Of a stretch of 64,000 bases of DNA, positions 38,246 through 52,084 are shown in pieces (within the stretch, counting starts at the first letter, position 1; every line of letters starts with the position of its first letter). Source of the stretch: Lepidurus packardi. Lineage: Eukaryota; Arthropoda; Branchiopoda; Notostraca; Triopsidae. The DNA lies in the NCBI GenBank assembly GCA_023053545.1, contig JAKZAN010000079.1:62001-126000 (forward strand), read 5' to 3'. A model generated the notes under the pieces. The model did not search any database and was not told the DNA's origin. It saw only the letters and a program-made list of their open reading frames with translations. Made by a program: the position numbers and the translations under genes.

Positions 38246-41200
38246 TTACGGCCTGAATTAATTCCTTACGTACTGAACTAATTCCTTGCGAACTGAATTA
38301 ATTCTTTACGGACGGAATTAATCCCTTACGGACTGAATTAATTAGTTACGGACTGAACTAATTGTTTACGGATTGAATTAATTCCTTACGGACTGAATTA
38401 ATTAATTGCGGACTGAATTAATTCCTTACGGACTTAATTAATTCATTACGGACTGAATTAATTCCTTACGGCCTGATTTAATTCTTTCCAGACTGAATTA
38501 ATTCCTTACGGACTGAATTAATTCTTTACGGACTTAAATAATTCCTTACGGACTTAATTAATTTCTTATGGACTTAATTATTCCTTATGGACTTAATTAA
38601 TTCCTAACGGACTTAATGAATTCCTTACGGACTGAATTAATTCCTTACGGACTGAATTAATTCCTTACGGACTGAATTAATTCTTTACGGAATTAATTAG
38701 TTCAATACGGACTGAAATAATTCCTTACGGACTGAATTAATTCCTTACGGACTGAATTAATTCTTTAGGATCGATTGAATTCCTTACTTACTGAATTAAT
38801 TCCTTACGGACTGGATTAATTCCTTACGGACTGAATTAATTCCTTACGGAATGAATTAATTCCTTACGGACTGAATTAATTCCTTACGGACTGAATTAAT
38901 TCCTTACGGACTGAATTAATTCCTTACGGACTGAATTAATTCTCTACGGACTTAATTAATTCAATACGGACTGAAATAATTCCTTACGGACTTAATTAAT
39001 TCCTTACGGACTTAATTAATTCCTTATGGACTCAATTAATTCCTAACGGACTTTATGAATTCCTTACGGACTCAATTAATTCCATACGGACTGAATTAAT
39101 TCCTTGCGGACTGAATTAATTCCTTACGGACTTAATTAATTCATTACGGACTGAATTAATTCCTTACGGACTGAATTAATTCCATAAGGACTGAATTAAT
39201 TCTTCACGGACTTAAATAATTTCTTACGGACTTAATTTGTTTCTTATGGACTTAAATAATTAATAACGGACTTAATTAATACCTTACGGACTTAATTAAT
39301 TCCTTACGGACTGAATTAATTAGTTACGGACTGAACTAATTGTTTACGGATTGAATTAATTCCTTACGGACTGAATTAATTAATTGCGGACTGAATTAAT
39401 TCCTTACGGACTGAATTAATTCCTTACGGCCTGAATTAATTCCTTACGTACTGAACTAATTCCTTGCGAACTGAATTAATTCTTTACGGACGGAATTAAT
39501 CCCTTACGGACTGAATTAATTAGTTACGGACTGAACTAATTGTTTACGGATTGAATTAATTCCTTACGGACTGAATTAATTAATTGCGGACTGAATTAAT
39601 TCCTTACGGACTTAATTAATTCATTACGGACTGAATTAATTCCTTACGGCCTGATTTAATTCTTTCCAGACTGAATTAATTCCTTACGGACTGAATTAAT
39701 TCTTTACGGACTTAAATAATTCCTTACGGACTTAATTAATTTCTTATGGACTTAATTATTCCTTATGGACTTAATTAATTCCTAACGGACTTAATGAATT
39801 CCTTACGGACTGAATTAATTCCTTACGGACTGAATTAATTCCTTACGGACTGAATTAATTCTTTACGGAATTAATTAGTTCAATACGGACTGAAATAATT
39901 CCTTACGGACTGAATTAATTCCTTACGGACTGAATTAATTCTTTAGGATCGATTGAATTCCTTACTTACTGAATTAATTCCTTACGGACTGGATTAATTC
40001 CTTACGGACTGAATTAATTCCTTACGGAATGAATTAATTCCTTACGGACTGAATTAATTCCTTACGGACTGAATTAATTCCTTACGGACTGAATTCATTC
40101 CTTACGGACTGAATTAATTCTCTACGGACTTAATTAATTCAATACGGACTGAAATAATTCCTTACGGACTTAATTAATTCCTTACGGACTTAATTAATTC
40201 CTTATGGACTCAATTAATTCCTAACGGACTTTATGAATTCCTTACGGACTCAATTAATTCCATACGGACTGAATTAATTCCTTGCGGACTGAATTAATTC
40301 CTTACGGACTTAATTAATTCATTACGGACTGAATTAATTCCTTACGGACTGAATTAATTCCATAAGGACTGAATTAATTCTTCACGGACTTAAATAATTT
40401 CTTACGGACTTAATTTGTTTCTTATGGACTTAAATAATTAATAACGGACTTAATTAATACCTTACGGACTTAATTAATTCCTTACGGACTGAATTAATTA
40501 GTTACGGACTGAACTAATTGTTTACGGATTGAATTAATTCCTTACGGACTGAATTAATTAATTGCGGACTGAATTAATTCCTTACGGACTTAATTAATTC
40601 ATTACGGACTGAATTAATTCCTTACGGCCTGATTTAATTCTTTCCAGACTGAATTAATTCTTTACGGACTGAATTAATTCCTTACGGACTTAATTTGTTT
40701 CTTATGGACTTAATTAATTAATAACGGACTTAATTAATTAATAACGGACTTAATTAATACCTTACGGACTTAATTAATTCCTTACGGACTTAATTAATTC
40801 TTTACGGACTTAATTAATTCCTTACGGAATGAATTAATTCCTTACGGACTGAATTAATTCCTTGCGGAATGAATTAATTCCTTACGGACTGAATTTATTC
40901 CTTACGGCCTGAATTAATCCCTTACGGCCTGAATTAATTCCTTGCGAACTGAATTAATTCTTTACGGACGGAATTAATCCCTTACGGACTGAATTAATTA
41001 GTTACGGACTGAACTAATTGTTTATGGATTGAATTAATTCCGTACGGACTGAATTAATTCCGTACGGACTGAATTAATTAATTGCGGACTGAATTAATTC
41101 CTTACGGACTTAATTAATTCTTTACGGACTTAATTAATTCCTTACGAATTAATTAATTCCTTACGGAATGAATTAATTCCTTACGGACTGAATTAATTCC

Positions 41201-44200
41201 TTGCGGCCTGAATTAATTCCTTACGGACTGAATTAATTCCTTACGGCCTGAATTAATTCCTTACGTACTGAACTAATTCCTTGCGAACTGAATTAATTCT
41301 TTACGGACGGAATTAATCCCTTACGGACTGAATTAATTAGTTACGGACTGAACTAATTGTTTACGGATTGAATTAATTCCTTACGGACTGAATTAATTAA
41401 TTGCGGACTGAATTAATTCCTTACGGACTTAATTAATTCATTACGGACTGAATTAATTCCTTACGGCCTGATTTAATTCTTTCCAGACTGAATTAATTCC
41501 TTACGGACTGAATTATTTCTTTACGGACTTAAATAATTCCTTACGGACTTAATTAATTTCTTATGGACTTAATTATTCCTTATGGACTTAATTAATTCCT
41601 AACGGACTTAATGAATTCCTTACGGACTGAATTAATTCCTTACGGACTGAATTAATTCCTTACGGACTGAATTAATTCTTTACGGAATTAATTAGTTCAA
41701 TACGGACTGAAATAATTCCTTACGGACTGAATTAATTCCTTACGGACTGAATTAATTCTTTAGGATCGATTGAATTCCTTACTTACTGAATTAATTCCTT
41801 ACGGACTGGATTAATTCCTTACGGACTGAATTAATTCCTTACGGAATGAATTAATTCCTTACGGACTGAATTAATTCCTTACGGACTGAATTAATTCCTT
41901 ACGGACTGAATTAATTCCTTACGGACTGAATTAATTCTCTACGGACTTAATTAATTCAATACGGACTGAAATAATTCCTTACGGACTTAATTAATTCCTT
42001 ACGGACTCAATTAATTCCTAACGGACTTTATGAATTCCTTACGGACTCAATTAATTCCATACGGACTGAATTAATTCCTTGCGGACTGAATTAATTCCTT
42101 ACGGACTTAATTAATTCATTACGGACTGAATTAATTCCTTACGGACTGAATTAATTCCATAAGGACTGAATTAATTCTTCACGGACTTAAATAATTTCTT
42201 ACGGACTTAATTTGTTTCTTATGGACTTAAATAATTAATAACGGACTTAATTAATACCTTACGGACTTAATTAATTCCTTACGGACTGAATTAATTAGTT
42301 ACGGACTGAACTAATTGTTTACGGATTGAATTAATTCCTTACGGACTGAATTAATTAATTGCGGACTGAATTAATTCCTTACGGACTTAATTAATTCATT
42401 ACGGACTGAATTAATTCCTTACGGCCTGATTTAATTCTTTCCAGACTGAATTAATTCTTTACGGACTGAATTAATTCTTCACGGACTTAAATAATTCCTT
42501 ACGGACTTAATTTGTTTCTTATGGACTTAATTAATTAATAACGGACTTAATTAATACCTTACGGACTTAATTAATTCCTTACGGACTTAATTAATTCTTT
42601 ACGGACTTAATTAATTCCTTACGGAATGAATTAATTCCTTACGGACTGAATTAATTCCTTGCGGAATGAATTAATTCCTTACGGACTGAATTTATTCCTT
42701 ACGGCCTGAATTAATCCCTTACGGCCTGAATTAATTCCTTGCGAACTGAATTAATTCTTTACGGACGGAATTAATCCCTTACGGACTGAATTAATTAGTT
42801 ACGGACTGAACTAATTGTTTATGGATTGAATTAATTCCGTACGGACTGAATTAATTCCGTACGGACTGAATTAATTAATTGCGGACTGAATTAATTCCTT
42901 ACGGACTTAATTAATTCTTTACGGACTTAATTAATTCCTTACGAATTAATTAATTCCTTACGGAATGAATTAATTCCTTACGGACTGAATTAATTCCTTG
43001 CGGCCTGAATTAATTCCTTACGGACTGAATTAATTCCTTACGGCCTGAATTAATTCCTTACGTACTGAACTAATTCCTTGCGAACTGAATTAATTCTTTA
43101 CGGACGGAATTAATCCCTTACGGACTGAATTAATTAGTTACGGACTGAACTAATTGTTTACGGATTGAATTAATTCCTTACGGACTGAATTAATTAATTG
43201 CGGACTGAATTAATTCCTTACGGACTTAATTAATTCATTACGGACTGAATTAATTCCTTACGGCCTGATTTAATTCTTTCCAGACTGAATTAATTCCTTA
43301 CGGACTGAATTAATTCTTTACGGACTTAAATAATTCCTTACGGACTTAATTAATTTCTTATGGACTTAATTATTCCTTATGGACTTAATTAATTCCTAAC
43401 GGACTTAATGAATTCCTTACGGACTGAATTAATTCCTTACGGACTGAATTAATTCCTTACGGACTGAATTAATTCCTTACGGACTGAATTAATTCTTTAC
43501 GGAATTAATTAGTTCAATACGGACTGAAATAATTCCTTACGGACTGAATTAATTCCTTACGGACTGAATTAATTCTTTAGGATCGATTGAATTCCTTACT
43601 TACTGAATTAATTCCTTACGGACTGGATTAATTCCTTACGGACTGAATTAATTCCTTACGGACTGAATTAATTCCTTACGGACTGAATTAATTCCTTACG
43701 GACTGAATTAATTCCTTACGGACTGAATTAATTCCTTACGGACTGAATTAATTCTCTACGGACTTAATTAATTCAATACGGACTGAAATAATTCCTTACG
43801 GACTTAATTAATTCCTTACGGACTTAATTAATTCCTTATGGACTCAATTAATTCCTAACGGACTTTATGAATTCCTTACGGACTCAATTAATTCCATACG
43901 GACTGAATTAATTCCTTGCGGACTGAATTAATTCCTTACGGACTTAATTAATTCATTACGGACTGAATTAATTCCTTACGGACTGAATTAATTCCATAAG
44001 GACTGAATTAATTCTTCACGGACTTAAATAATTTCTTACGGACTTAATTTGTTTCTTATGGACTTAAATAATTAATAACGGACTTAATTAATACCTTACG
44101 GACTTAATTAATTCCTTACGGACTGAATTAATTAATTGCGGACTGAATTAATTCCTTACGGACTTAATTAATTCATTACGGACTGAATTAATTCCTTACG

Positions 44201-44840
44201 GCCTGATTTAATTCTTTCCAGACTGAATTAATTCTTTACGGACTGAATTAATTCTTCACGGACTTAAATAATTCCTTACGGACTTAATTTGTTTCTTATG
44301 GACTTAATTAATTAATAACGGACTTAATTAATACCTTACGGACTTAATTAATTCCTTACGGACTTAATTAATTCTTTACGGACTTAATTAATTCCTTACG
44401 GAATGAATTAATTCCTTACGGACTGAATTAATTCCTTGCGGAATGAATTAATTCCTTACGGACTGAATTTATTCCTTACGGCCTGAATTAATCCCTTACG
44501 GCCTGAATTAATTCCTTGCGAACTGAATTAATTCTTTACGGACGGAATTAATCCCTTACGGACTGAATTAATTAGTTACGGACTGAACTAATTGTTTATG
44601 GATTGAATTAATTCCGTACGGACTGAATTAATTAATTGCGGACTGAATTAATTCCTTACGGATTTAATTAATTCATTACGGACTGAATTAATTCCTTACG
44701 GCCTGATTTAAGTCTTTAAAGACTGAATTAATTCCTTACGGACTGAATTAATTCTTTACGGACTTAAATAATTCCTTACGGACTTAATTAATTTCTTATG
44801 GGCTTAATTAATTCCTTATGGACTTAATTAATTCCTAACG
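38246..44840. repeat. Higher-order repeat array with about 1.8 kb period
   Basis: The GGATCGATTG block occurs at 38763, 39941, 41758 and 43575. The TTACGGCCTG...TTACGTACTG pair occurs at 38246, 39424, 41241 and 43038. CATAAGGACT occurs at 39183, 40361, 42158 and 43995. The first spacing is 1,178 bp and the later ones are 1,797-1,837 bp, differing by exactly one 20 bp unit. The shorter first period shows that part of the 1.8 kb unit is missing or was inserted later. Edges are approximate. Confidence 0.83.
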
Positions 44841-47800
44841 GACTTAATGAATTCCTTACGGACTGAATTAATTCCTTACGTACTTAATAATTCCTTACGG
44901 ACTGAATTAATTCCTTACGGACTGAATTAATTCCTTACGGACTGAAATAATTCTTTACGGAATTAATTAATTCAATACGGACTGAAATAATTCCTTACGG
45001 ACTGAATTATTTCCTTACGGACTGAATTAATTCTTTAGGATCGATTGAATTCCTTACTTACTGAATTAATTCCTTACGGACTGGATTAATTCCTTACGGA
45101 CTGGATTAATTCCTTACGTACTGAACTAATTCCTTACGGACTGAATTAATTCCATACGGACTGAATTAATTCCTTGCGGACTGAATTAATTCCTTACGGA
45201 CTTAATTAATTCATTACGGACTGAATTAATTCCTTACGGCCTGATTTAATTCCTTACAGACTGAATTAATTCCTTACGGACTGAATTAATTCCTTACGGA
45301 CTGAACTAATTCTCTACGGACTTAATTAATTCAATACGGACTGAAATAATTCCTTACGGACTGAATTAATTCCTTACGGACTTAATTAATTCCTTATGGA
45401 CTCAATTAATTCCTAACGGACTTTATGAATTCCTTACGGACTGAATTAATTCTCTACGGACTTAATTAATTCAATACGGACTGAAATAATTGATTACGGA
45501 CTGAATTAATTCCGTGCGGACTGAATTAATTCCTTACGGATTGAATTAATTCCTTACGGCCTGAATTAATCCCTTACGGACTGAATTAATTCCTTGCGAA
45601 CTGAATTAATTCTTTACGGACGGAATTAATCCCTTACGGACTGAATTAATTAGTTACGGACTGAACTAATTCTTTACGGACTGAATTAATTCCTTACGGA
45701 CTGAATAATTCCTTACCGACTGAATTAATTCTTTACGGACTTAATTAATTCATTACGGACTGAATTAATTCCTTACGGCCTGATTTAATTCCTTACAGAC
45801 TGAATTAATTCCATACGGACTGAATTTATTCTTCACGGACTTAAATAATTCCTTACGGACTTAATTTGTTCCTTATGGACTTAATTAATTAATAACGGAC
45901 TTAATTAATACCTTACGGACTTAATTAATTCTTTACGGAATGAATTAATTCCTTACGGACTGAATTAATTCCTTGCGGACTGAATTAATTCCTTACGGAC
46001 TGAATTAATTCCTTACTGACTGAATTAATCCCTTACGGACTGAATTAATTCCTTGCGAACTGAATTAATTCTTTACGGACGGAATTAATCCCTTACGGAC
46101 TGAATTAATTAGTTACGGACTGAACTAGTTGTTTACGGATTGCATTAATTCCTTACGGACTGAATTAATTAATTGCGGACTGAATTAATTCCTTACGGAC
46201 TTAATTAATTCATTACGGACTGAATTAATTCCTTACGTCCTGAATTAATTCTTTACGGACTTAAATAATTCCTTACGTACTTAATTAATTTCTTATGGAC
46301 TTAATTAATTCCTTATGGACTTAATTAATTCCTAACGGACTTAATGAATTCCTTGCGTACTTAATTAATTCCTTACGGACTTAGTTAATTCCTTACGGAC
46401 TTAATTAATTCCTTACGGACTAAATTAATTCCTTACGGACTGAATTAATTCCTTACGGACTGAATTAATTCTTTTCGGACTTAATTAATTCAATACGGAC
46501 TGAAATAATTCCTTACGGACTGAATTATTTCCTTACGGACTGAATTAATTCCTTACGGACTGAATTAATTCCTTACGGATTGAATTAATTCTCTACGGAC
46601 TTAATTAATTCAATACGGACTGAAATAATTCCTTACGGACTGAATTAATTCCTTACGGACTTAATTAATTCCTTATGGACTCAATTAATTCCTAACGGAC
46701 TTAATTAATTCCTTACGGCCTGATTTAATTCCTTACAAACTGAATTAATTCCATACGGATTGATTTAATTCCTAACGGACTTAAATAATTCCTTACGGAC
46801 TTAATTTGTTCCTTATGGACTTAATTAATTAATAACGGACTTAATTAAAACCTTACGGACTTAATTAATTCCTTACGGACTTAATTAAATCTTTACGGAA
46901 TGAATTAATTCCTTACGGACTGAATTAATTCCTTGCGGAATGAATTAATTCCTTACGGACTGAATTAATTCCTTACGGACTGAATTAATCCCTTACGGAA
47001 TGAATTAATTCCTTACGAACTGAATTAATTCTTTACGGACGGAATTAATCCCTTGCCGACTGAAATAATTAGTTACGGACTGAACTAATTGTTTACGGAT
47101 TGCATTAATTCCTTACGGACTAAATTAATTAATTGCGGACTGAATTAATTCCTTACGGACTTAATTAATTCATTACGGACTGAATTATTTCCTTACGGCC
47201 TGATTTAATTCTTTACATACTGAATTAATTCCTTACGGACTGAATTAATTCTTTACGGACTTAAATAATTCCTTACGGACTTAATTAATTTCTTATGGAC
47301 TTAATTAATTCCTAACGGACTTAATGAATTCCTTACGGACTGAATTAATTCCTTACGTACTTAATTAATTCCTTACGGACTTAGTTAATTCCTTACGGAC
47401 TTAATTAATTCCTTACGGACTGAATTAATTCAATACTTACTGAAATAATTCCTTACGGACTGAATTAATTCCTTACGGACTGAATTAATTCTTTAGGATC
47501 GATTGAATTCCTTACTTACTGAATTAATTCCTTACGGACTGGACTAATTTCTTACGGACTGAATTAATTCCTTACGGACTGAATTAATTCCTTACGGACT
47601 GAACTAATTCCTTACGCACTGAATTAATTCCTTACGGACTTAATTAATTCATTACAGACTGAATTAATTCTTTACGGCCTGATTTAATTCCTTACAAAGG
47701 GAATTAATTCCATACGGACTGAATTAATTCTTCACGGACTTAAATAATTCCTTACGGACTTAATTTGTTCCTTATGGACTTAATTAATTAATAATGGACT

Positions 47801-50644
47801 TAATTAAAACCTTACGGACTTAATTAATTCCTTACGGACTTAATTAATTCTTTACGGAATGAATTAATTCCTTACGGACTGAATTAATTCCTTGCGGACT
47901 GAATTAATTCCTTACGGACTGAATTAATTCCTTACGGACTGAATTAATCCCTTACGGACTAAATTAATTCCTTGCGAACTGAATTAATTCTTTACGGACG
48001 GAATTAATCCATTACGGACTGAAATAATTAGTTACGGACTGAACTAATTGTTTACGGATTGCATTAATTCCTTACGGACTAAATTAATTAATTGCGGACT
48101 GAATTAATTCCTTACGGACTGAATTAATTCCTTACGGACTGAATTAATTCTCTACGGACTTAATTAATTCAATACGGACTGAAATAATTGATTACGGACT
48201 TAATTAATTCCTTACGGAATGAATTAATTCCTTACGGACTTAATTAATTCATTACGCACTTAATTAATCCATTACGGACTGAATTAATTCCTTACGGACT
48301 GAATTAATTCCTTACTGACTGAATTAATTCCTTAGGGACTGAACTAATTCCTTACGGACTGAATTAATTCCATACGGACTGAATTAATTCCTTGCGGACT
48401 GAATTAATTCCTTACGGACTTAATTAATTCATTACGGACTGAATTAATTCCTTACGGCCTGATTTAATTCCTTACAGACTGAATTAATTCCATACGGACT
48501 GAACTAATTCTTCACGGACTTAAATAATTCCTTACGGACTTAATTTGTTCCTTATGGACTTAAATAATTAATAACGGACTTAATTAATACCTTACGGACT
48601 TAATTAATTCCTTATGGACTTAATTAATTCTTTACGGAATGAATTAATTCCTTACGGACTGAATTAATTCCTTGCGGACTGAATTAATTCCTTACGGACT
48701 GAATTAATTCCTTACGGACTGAATTAATTCTTTACAGACTTAATTAATTCAATACGGACTGAAATAATTCCTTACGGACTAAATTAATTCCTTACGGACT
48801 GAATTAATTCTTTACAGACTTAATTAATTCAATACGGACTGAAATAATTCCTTACGGACTGAATTAATTCCTTACGGACTGAATTAATTCTTTAGGATCG
48901 ATTGAATTCCTTACTTACTGAATTAATTCCTTACGGACTGGATTAATTCCTTACGGACTGAATTAATTCCTTACGGACTGAATTAATTCCTTACGGACTG
49001 AATTAATTCCTTACGGACTGAATTAATTCTCTACGGACTTAATTAATTCAATACGGACTGAAATAATTGATTACGGACTTAATTAATTCCTTACGGAATG
49101 AATTAATTCCTTACGGACTGAATTAATTCCTTACGGACTGAATTAATTCCTTAGGGACTGAACTAATTCCTTACGTACTGAACTAATTCCTTACGGAATG
49201 AATTAATTCCATACGGACTAAATTAATTCCTTGCGGACTGAATTAATTCCTTACGGACTTAATTAATTCATTACGGACTGAATTAATTCCTTACGGCCTG
49301 ATTTAATTCCTTACAGACTGAATTAACTCCATACGGACTGAATTAATTCTTCACGGACTTAAATAATTCCTTACGGACTTAATTTGTTCCTTATGGACTT
49401 AATTAATTCTTTACGGAATGAATTAATTCCTTACGGACTGAATTAATTCCTTGCGGACTGAATTAATTCCTTACGGACTGAATTAATTCCTTACGGACTG
49501 AATTAATCCCTTACGGACTGAATTAATTCCTTGCGAACTGAATTAATTCTTTACGGACGGAATTAATCCCTTACGGACTGAATTAATTAGTTACGGACGA
49601 GATTAATCCCTTACGGACTGAATTAATTAGTTACGGACTGAACTAGTTGTTTACGGATTGCATTAATTCCTTACGGACTGAATTAATTAATTGCGGACTG
49701 AATTAATTAATTGCGGACTGAATTAATTCCTAAGGGACTTAATTAATTCATTACGGACTGAATTAATTCCTTACGTCCTGATTTAATTCTTTACAGACTG
49801 AATTAATTCCTTACGGACTGAATTAATTCTTTACGGACTTAAATAATTCCTTACGGACTTAATTAATTTCTTATGGACTTAATTAATTCCTTATGGACTT
49901 AATTAATTCCTAACGGACTTAATGAATTCCTTACGTACTTAATTAATTCCTTACGGACTTAGTTAATTCCTTACGGACTTAATTAATTCCTTACGGACTA
50001 ATTTAATTCCTTACGGACTTAATTAATTCCTTACGGACTGAATTAATTCTTTACAGACTTAATTAATTCAATACGGACTGAAATAATTCCTTACGGACTG
50101 AATTAATTCCTTACGGACTGAATTAATTCTTTAGGATCGATTGAATTCCTTACTTACTGAATTAATTCCTTACGGACTGGATTAATTCCTTACGGACTGA
50201 ATTAATTCCTTACGGACTGAATTAATTCCTTACGGACTGAATTAATTCCTTACGGACTGAATTAATTCCTTACGGATTTAATTAATTCATTACGGACTTA
50301 ATTAATCCATTACGGACTGAATTAATTCCTTACGGACTGAATTAATTCCTTACTGACTTAATTTATTCCTTAGGGACTGAACTAATTCCTTACGTACTGA
50401 ACTAATTCCTTACGGACTGAATTAATTCCATACGGACTGAATTAATTCCTTGCGGACTGAATTAATTCCTTACGGACTTAATTAATTCATTACGGACTGA
50501 ATTAATTCCTTACGGCCTGATTTAATTCCTTACAGACTGAATTAATTCCATACGGACTGAATTAATTCTTCACGGACTTAAATAATTCCTTACGGACTTA
50601 ATTTGTTCCTTATGGATTTAATTAATTAATAACGGACTTAATTA

Positions 50645-50648
50645 ATAC
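50645..50648. repeat. Target-site duplication ATAC, left
   Basis: ATAC directly before the TGTCACG end of the LTR element, repeated at 59604-59607 after the other end. Removing the element and one copy restores an ordinary satellite unit (TTAATACCTTACGGAC), as seen elsewhere in the array. Confidence 0.93.
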
Positions 50649-51152
50649 TGTCACGTCTAAATCTGACAGGGCATCAAATCCGTCAGGAATTAGAGTAACG
50701 TTCGGGAAAGGTGGATTTATAGAACTGTATTCGGGAAGATTACAGTGGTAAAGTTAAGAGGGACTATTTGTACAGAGAACAGGGGGACTAGGACATAACA
50801 ACACTACTCAAGACTCTACCCTTCGACTCTCTCTAACAGACTGCCCTATCGTACTTCAACTCTCTAACCAACTAAACTCTTCTTGGCACCATTCGCCAAA
50901 GCTGGGCATGCAATCCCACGTAGCTCCGGTGCTCTATCCGACACCATGTGCGTCAGCAGGATTGCAATTCGGCACATGGGGTCAGGGATCACCGAAGCTC
51001 CGTGCTAACTAAGCTGCGAAGTTTAGCGAAAAGCGACACCATGTAGGTAACCCAGTACATGGGGTCAGGGATCAGCTTAGCTCTGGGCTAAGTTGGCTGC
51101 AAAGATTAGCAAAGCGTGAGAAAGGCAAGCAATGCGAAATATAACCGTGACA
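50649..51152 (-). repeat. 3' LTR of the gypsy element
   Basis: 504 bp, bounded by the 7 bp inverted repeats TGTCACG and CGTGACA. Against the other LTR it differs at 50699, 50705, 50727, 50808 and 50848, all in the half that is downstream in element orientation. The change at 50727 turns the AATAAA motif of the other LTR into AATACA. The U3 side carries a 95 bp-spaced duplication. Confidence 0.95.
50940..51119 (-). repeat. Diverged direct repeats in U3 (95 bp spacing)
   Basis: Two imperfect copies start at 50940 and 51035. Both begin GACACCATGT and include CATGGGGTCAGGGATCA, followed by AAGCT/TAGCT-rich sequence. The same pair is at 59391-59570 in the other LTR. In element orientation they lie in U3, near its outer end, where LTR elements often keep repeated enhancer modules. 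The enhancer role is inference. Confidence 0.72.
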
Positions 51153-51170
51153 TTACCCCCGGCCCGCTTT
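51153..51170 (-). promoter_or_regulatory. Polypurine tract
   Basis: On the minus strand, AAAGCGGGCCGGGGGTAA directly abuts the 3' LTR. It is purine-rich and G-rich with a CC interruption. It sits at the position where plus-strand DNA synthesis is primed in LTR elements. Confidence 0.75.
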
Positions 51171-51286
51171 CGAACGTCCCGGTCGAAACAAGCGGACCCT
51201 AGTCAGCTACACCATCTAGGGGCAATGCCCGAAGGAGTTAGGCATAAACTTACAAGCACGTGGTCACTAATAACGACACGCATTTC

Positions 51287-52030
51287 TTAAACACTAGCCT
51301 CTTCTAGGGCTACAGGGAAAGCGCCTCCATGGGCCCGCGCCTTCCCTTCGAGCACATGAACACGTCGTAAGAGCGTATCCAGATTGTAACTTGGTCGTTC
51401 AAACGCGGCGGGCCCCTGGAGGCGTAATGCGGACTCCAGGTGCTCGACGCGTACCTGGAGGGCGTGGTCACGCCCGGTGGTGGCCCGCCACAGGAACCAG
51501 CTCAGGAGGGCACCGATTAATAACACTAGGGCGGTGAACGATCCCGAGATGGTGATTGTGGGATAGTTGATGTGATCCCACTCATCGGGGGTTCCCTTGA
51601 AGATGTTTTTGCGCTGCTCGGCGGCCTTCTGGAACGCGTCCCAAGTCGTTCTCCAACTGGCGGCTATGTCACCACTCTCCTTCTCTAGCGTCTTGATGTG
51701 GTCGGCTATTTTTGGATCCAACCAGGTAAGGTTGGCCGTGGGCAGATGTTGTTGGGTCAGGTTAATGGACAAAGCGGAAAGGGACCAAGCAGGCATGCGT
51801 GAAGTGAGGTTTGACTGCCCGAAAGAGTCCAAGGAGGCGGCCAAAATCCACTCTGGGCTGATGGCCAAGCATGCAACAGGTACCTCGATGATCCCTATCC
51901 CCTGACTTTTGATGGTATTGGTCTTCCCTTCCCCATTCCCTTTTAGGTTTGGGTGGCAAGCAATTGTCACTCCAATGGCCTTACCGGTTGAGTACAACCA
52001 TTTACGGGGCCCCACCTTCCATTTGTTTAC
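51287..52030 (-). CDS. Env-like membrane glycoprotein fragment of the gypsy element
   Basis: Frame downstream of pol, the position of env in errantivirus-like gypsy elements. Numbering from codon 52013-52015: possible N-glycosylation sites N69, N85 and N95 (each NLT), a charged helical stretch about 101-140, one membrane segment about 151-176 (hydrophobic, followed by R177), and a charged tail of about 65 residues with heptad-like leucines about 185-225. This is the pattern of a type I fusion-glycoprotein stem, anchor and tail. At 242 residues it is about half the usual Env length. It has no ATG near its start: the open frame begins after TAA at 52031-52033 and the 242-residue stretch begins with GTG. 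Only about 50 bp separate it from the pol stop, so the surface part and signal peptide are absent here. It may be a spliced exon or a deletion remnant. Family assignment rests on position and topology. Confidence 0.6.
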   Translation of the reverse strand, partial: VNKWKVGPRKWLYSTGKAIGVTIACHPNLKGNGEGKTNTIKSQGIGIIEVPVACLAISPEWILAASLDSFGQSNLTSRMPAWSLSALSINLTQQHLPTANLTWLDPKIADHIKTLEKESGDIAASWRTTWDAFQKAAEQRKNIFKGTPDEWDHINYPTITISGSFTALVLLIGALLSWFLWRATTGRDHALQVRVEHLESALRLQGPAAFERPSYNLDTLLRRVHVLEGKARAHGGAFPVALEEASV

Positions 52031-52084
52031 TTAAGCTTGCCAAAACCAGAACGCCGTTGCTCCTCGTTAAACCCTCCTCCTTTC
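52031..52084 (-). other. Short spacer between pol and env-like frame
   Basis: 54 bp after the pol stop (TAG at 52085-52087). In the shared frame it contains a further TAA at 52067-52069 and ends with the TAA at 52031-52033, so read-through cannot join the two frames. No full-length Env ectodomain could fit here. Confidence 0.75.

Larger units (their letters stand above)
22703..50648. repeat. 20-bp satellite array, subfamily R (main block)
   Basis: About 28 kb of uninterrupted R-type satellite. The recurring order of variants includes a composite with CCTTGCGAACTG, CTTTACGGACGGAATTAATC, TTAGTTACGG, AATTGTTTACGGATTG and TTAATTGCGG (for example near 29420, 31620, 33420, 35110, 36590, 38290, 41280). 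Another composite has TTCTTCACGG, AATTTGTTCCTTATGG, and TTAATTAATAACGG. These two composites alternate through the block and form higher-order repeats of local length. Single units are lost or gained in 20 bp steps, and 19 bp units (TTACGAATTAATTAATTCC) also occur. No unique sequence or coding frame was found. Confidence 0.95.

Noticed and set aside
44701-47760. Possible non-satellite insert near 44710 (AAGTCTTTAAAGAC) and 47697 (CAAAGGG)
   Set aside because: Both are single diverged satellite units in register with their neighbours.
51762-51959. Second minus-strand frame of 65 residues inside the env-like region
   Set aside because: It overlaps the larger frame with glycosylation sites and membrane segment, and shows no feature.
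51287-52015. Use of GTG as start codon for the env-like, protease and LINE frames
   Set aside because: In a eukaryotic element these GTG or TTG codons are artefacts of frame calling. The frames are entered by frameshift, splicing or are truncated.
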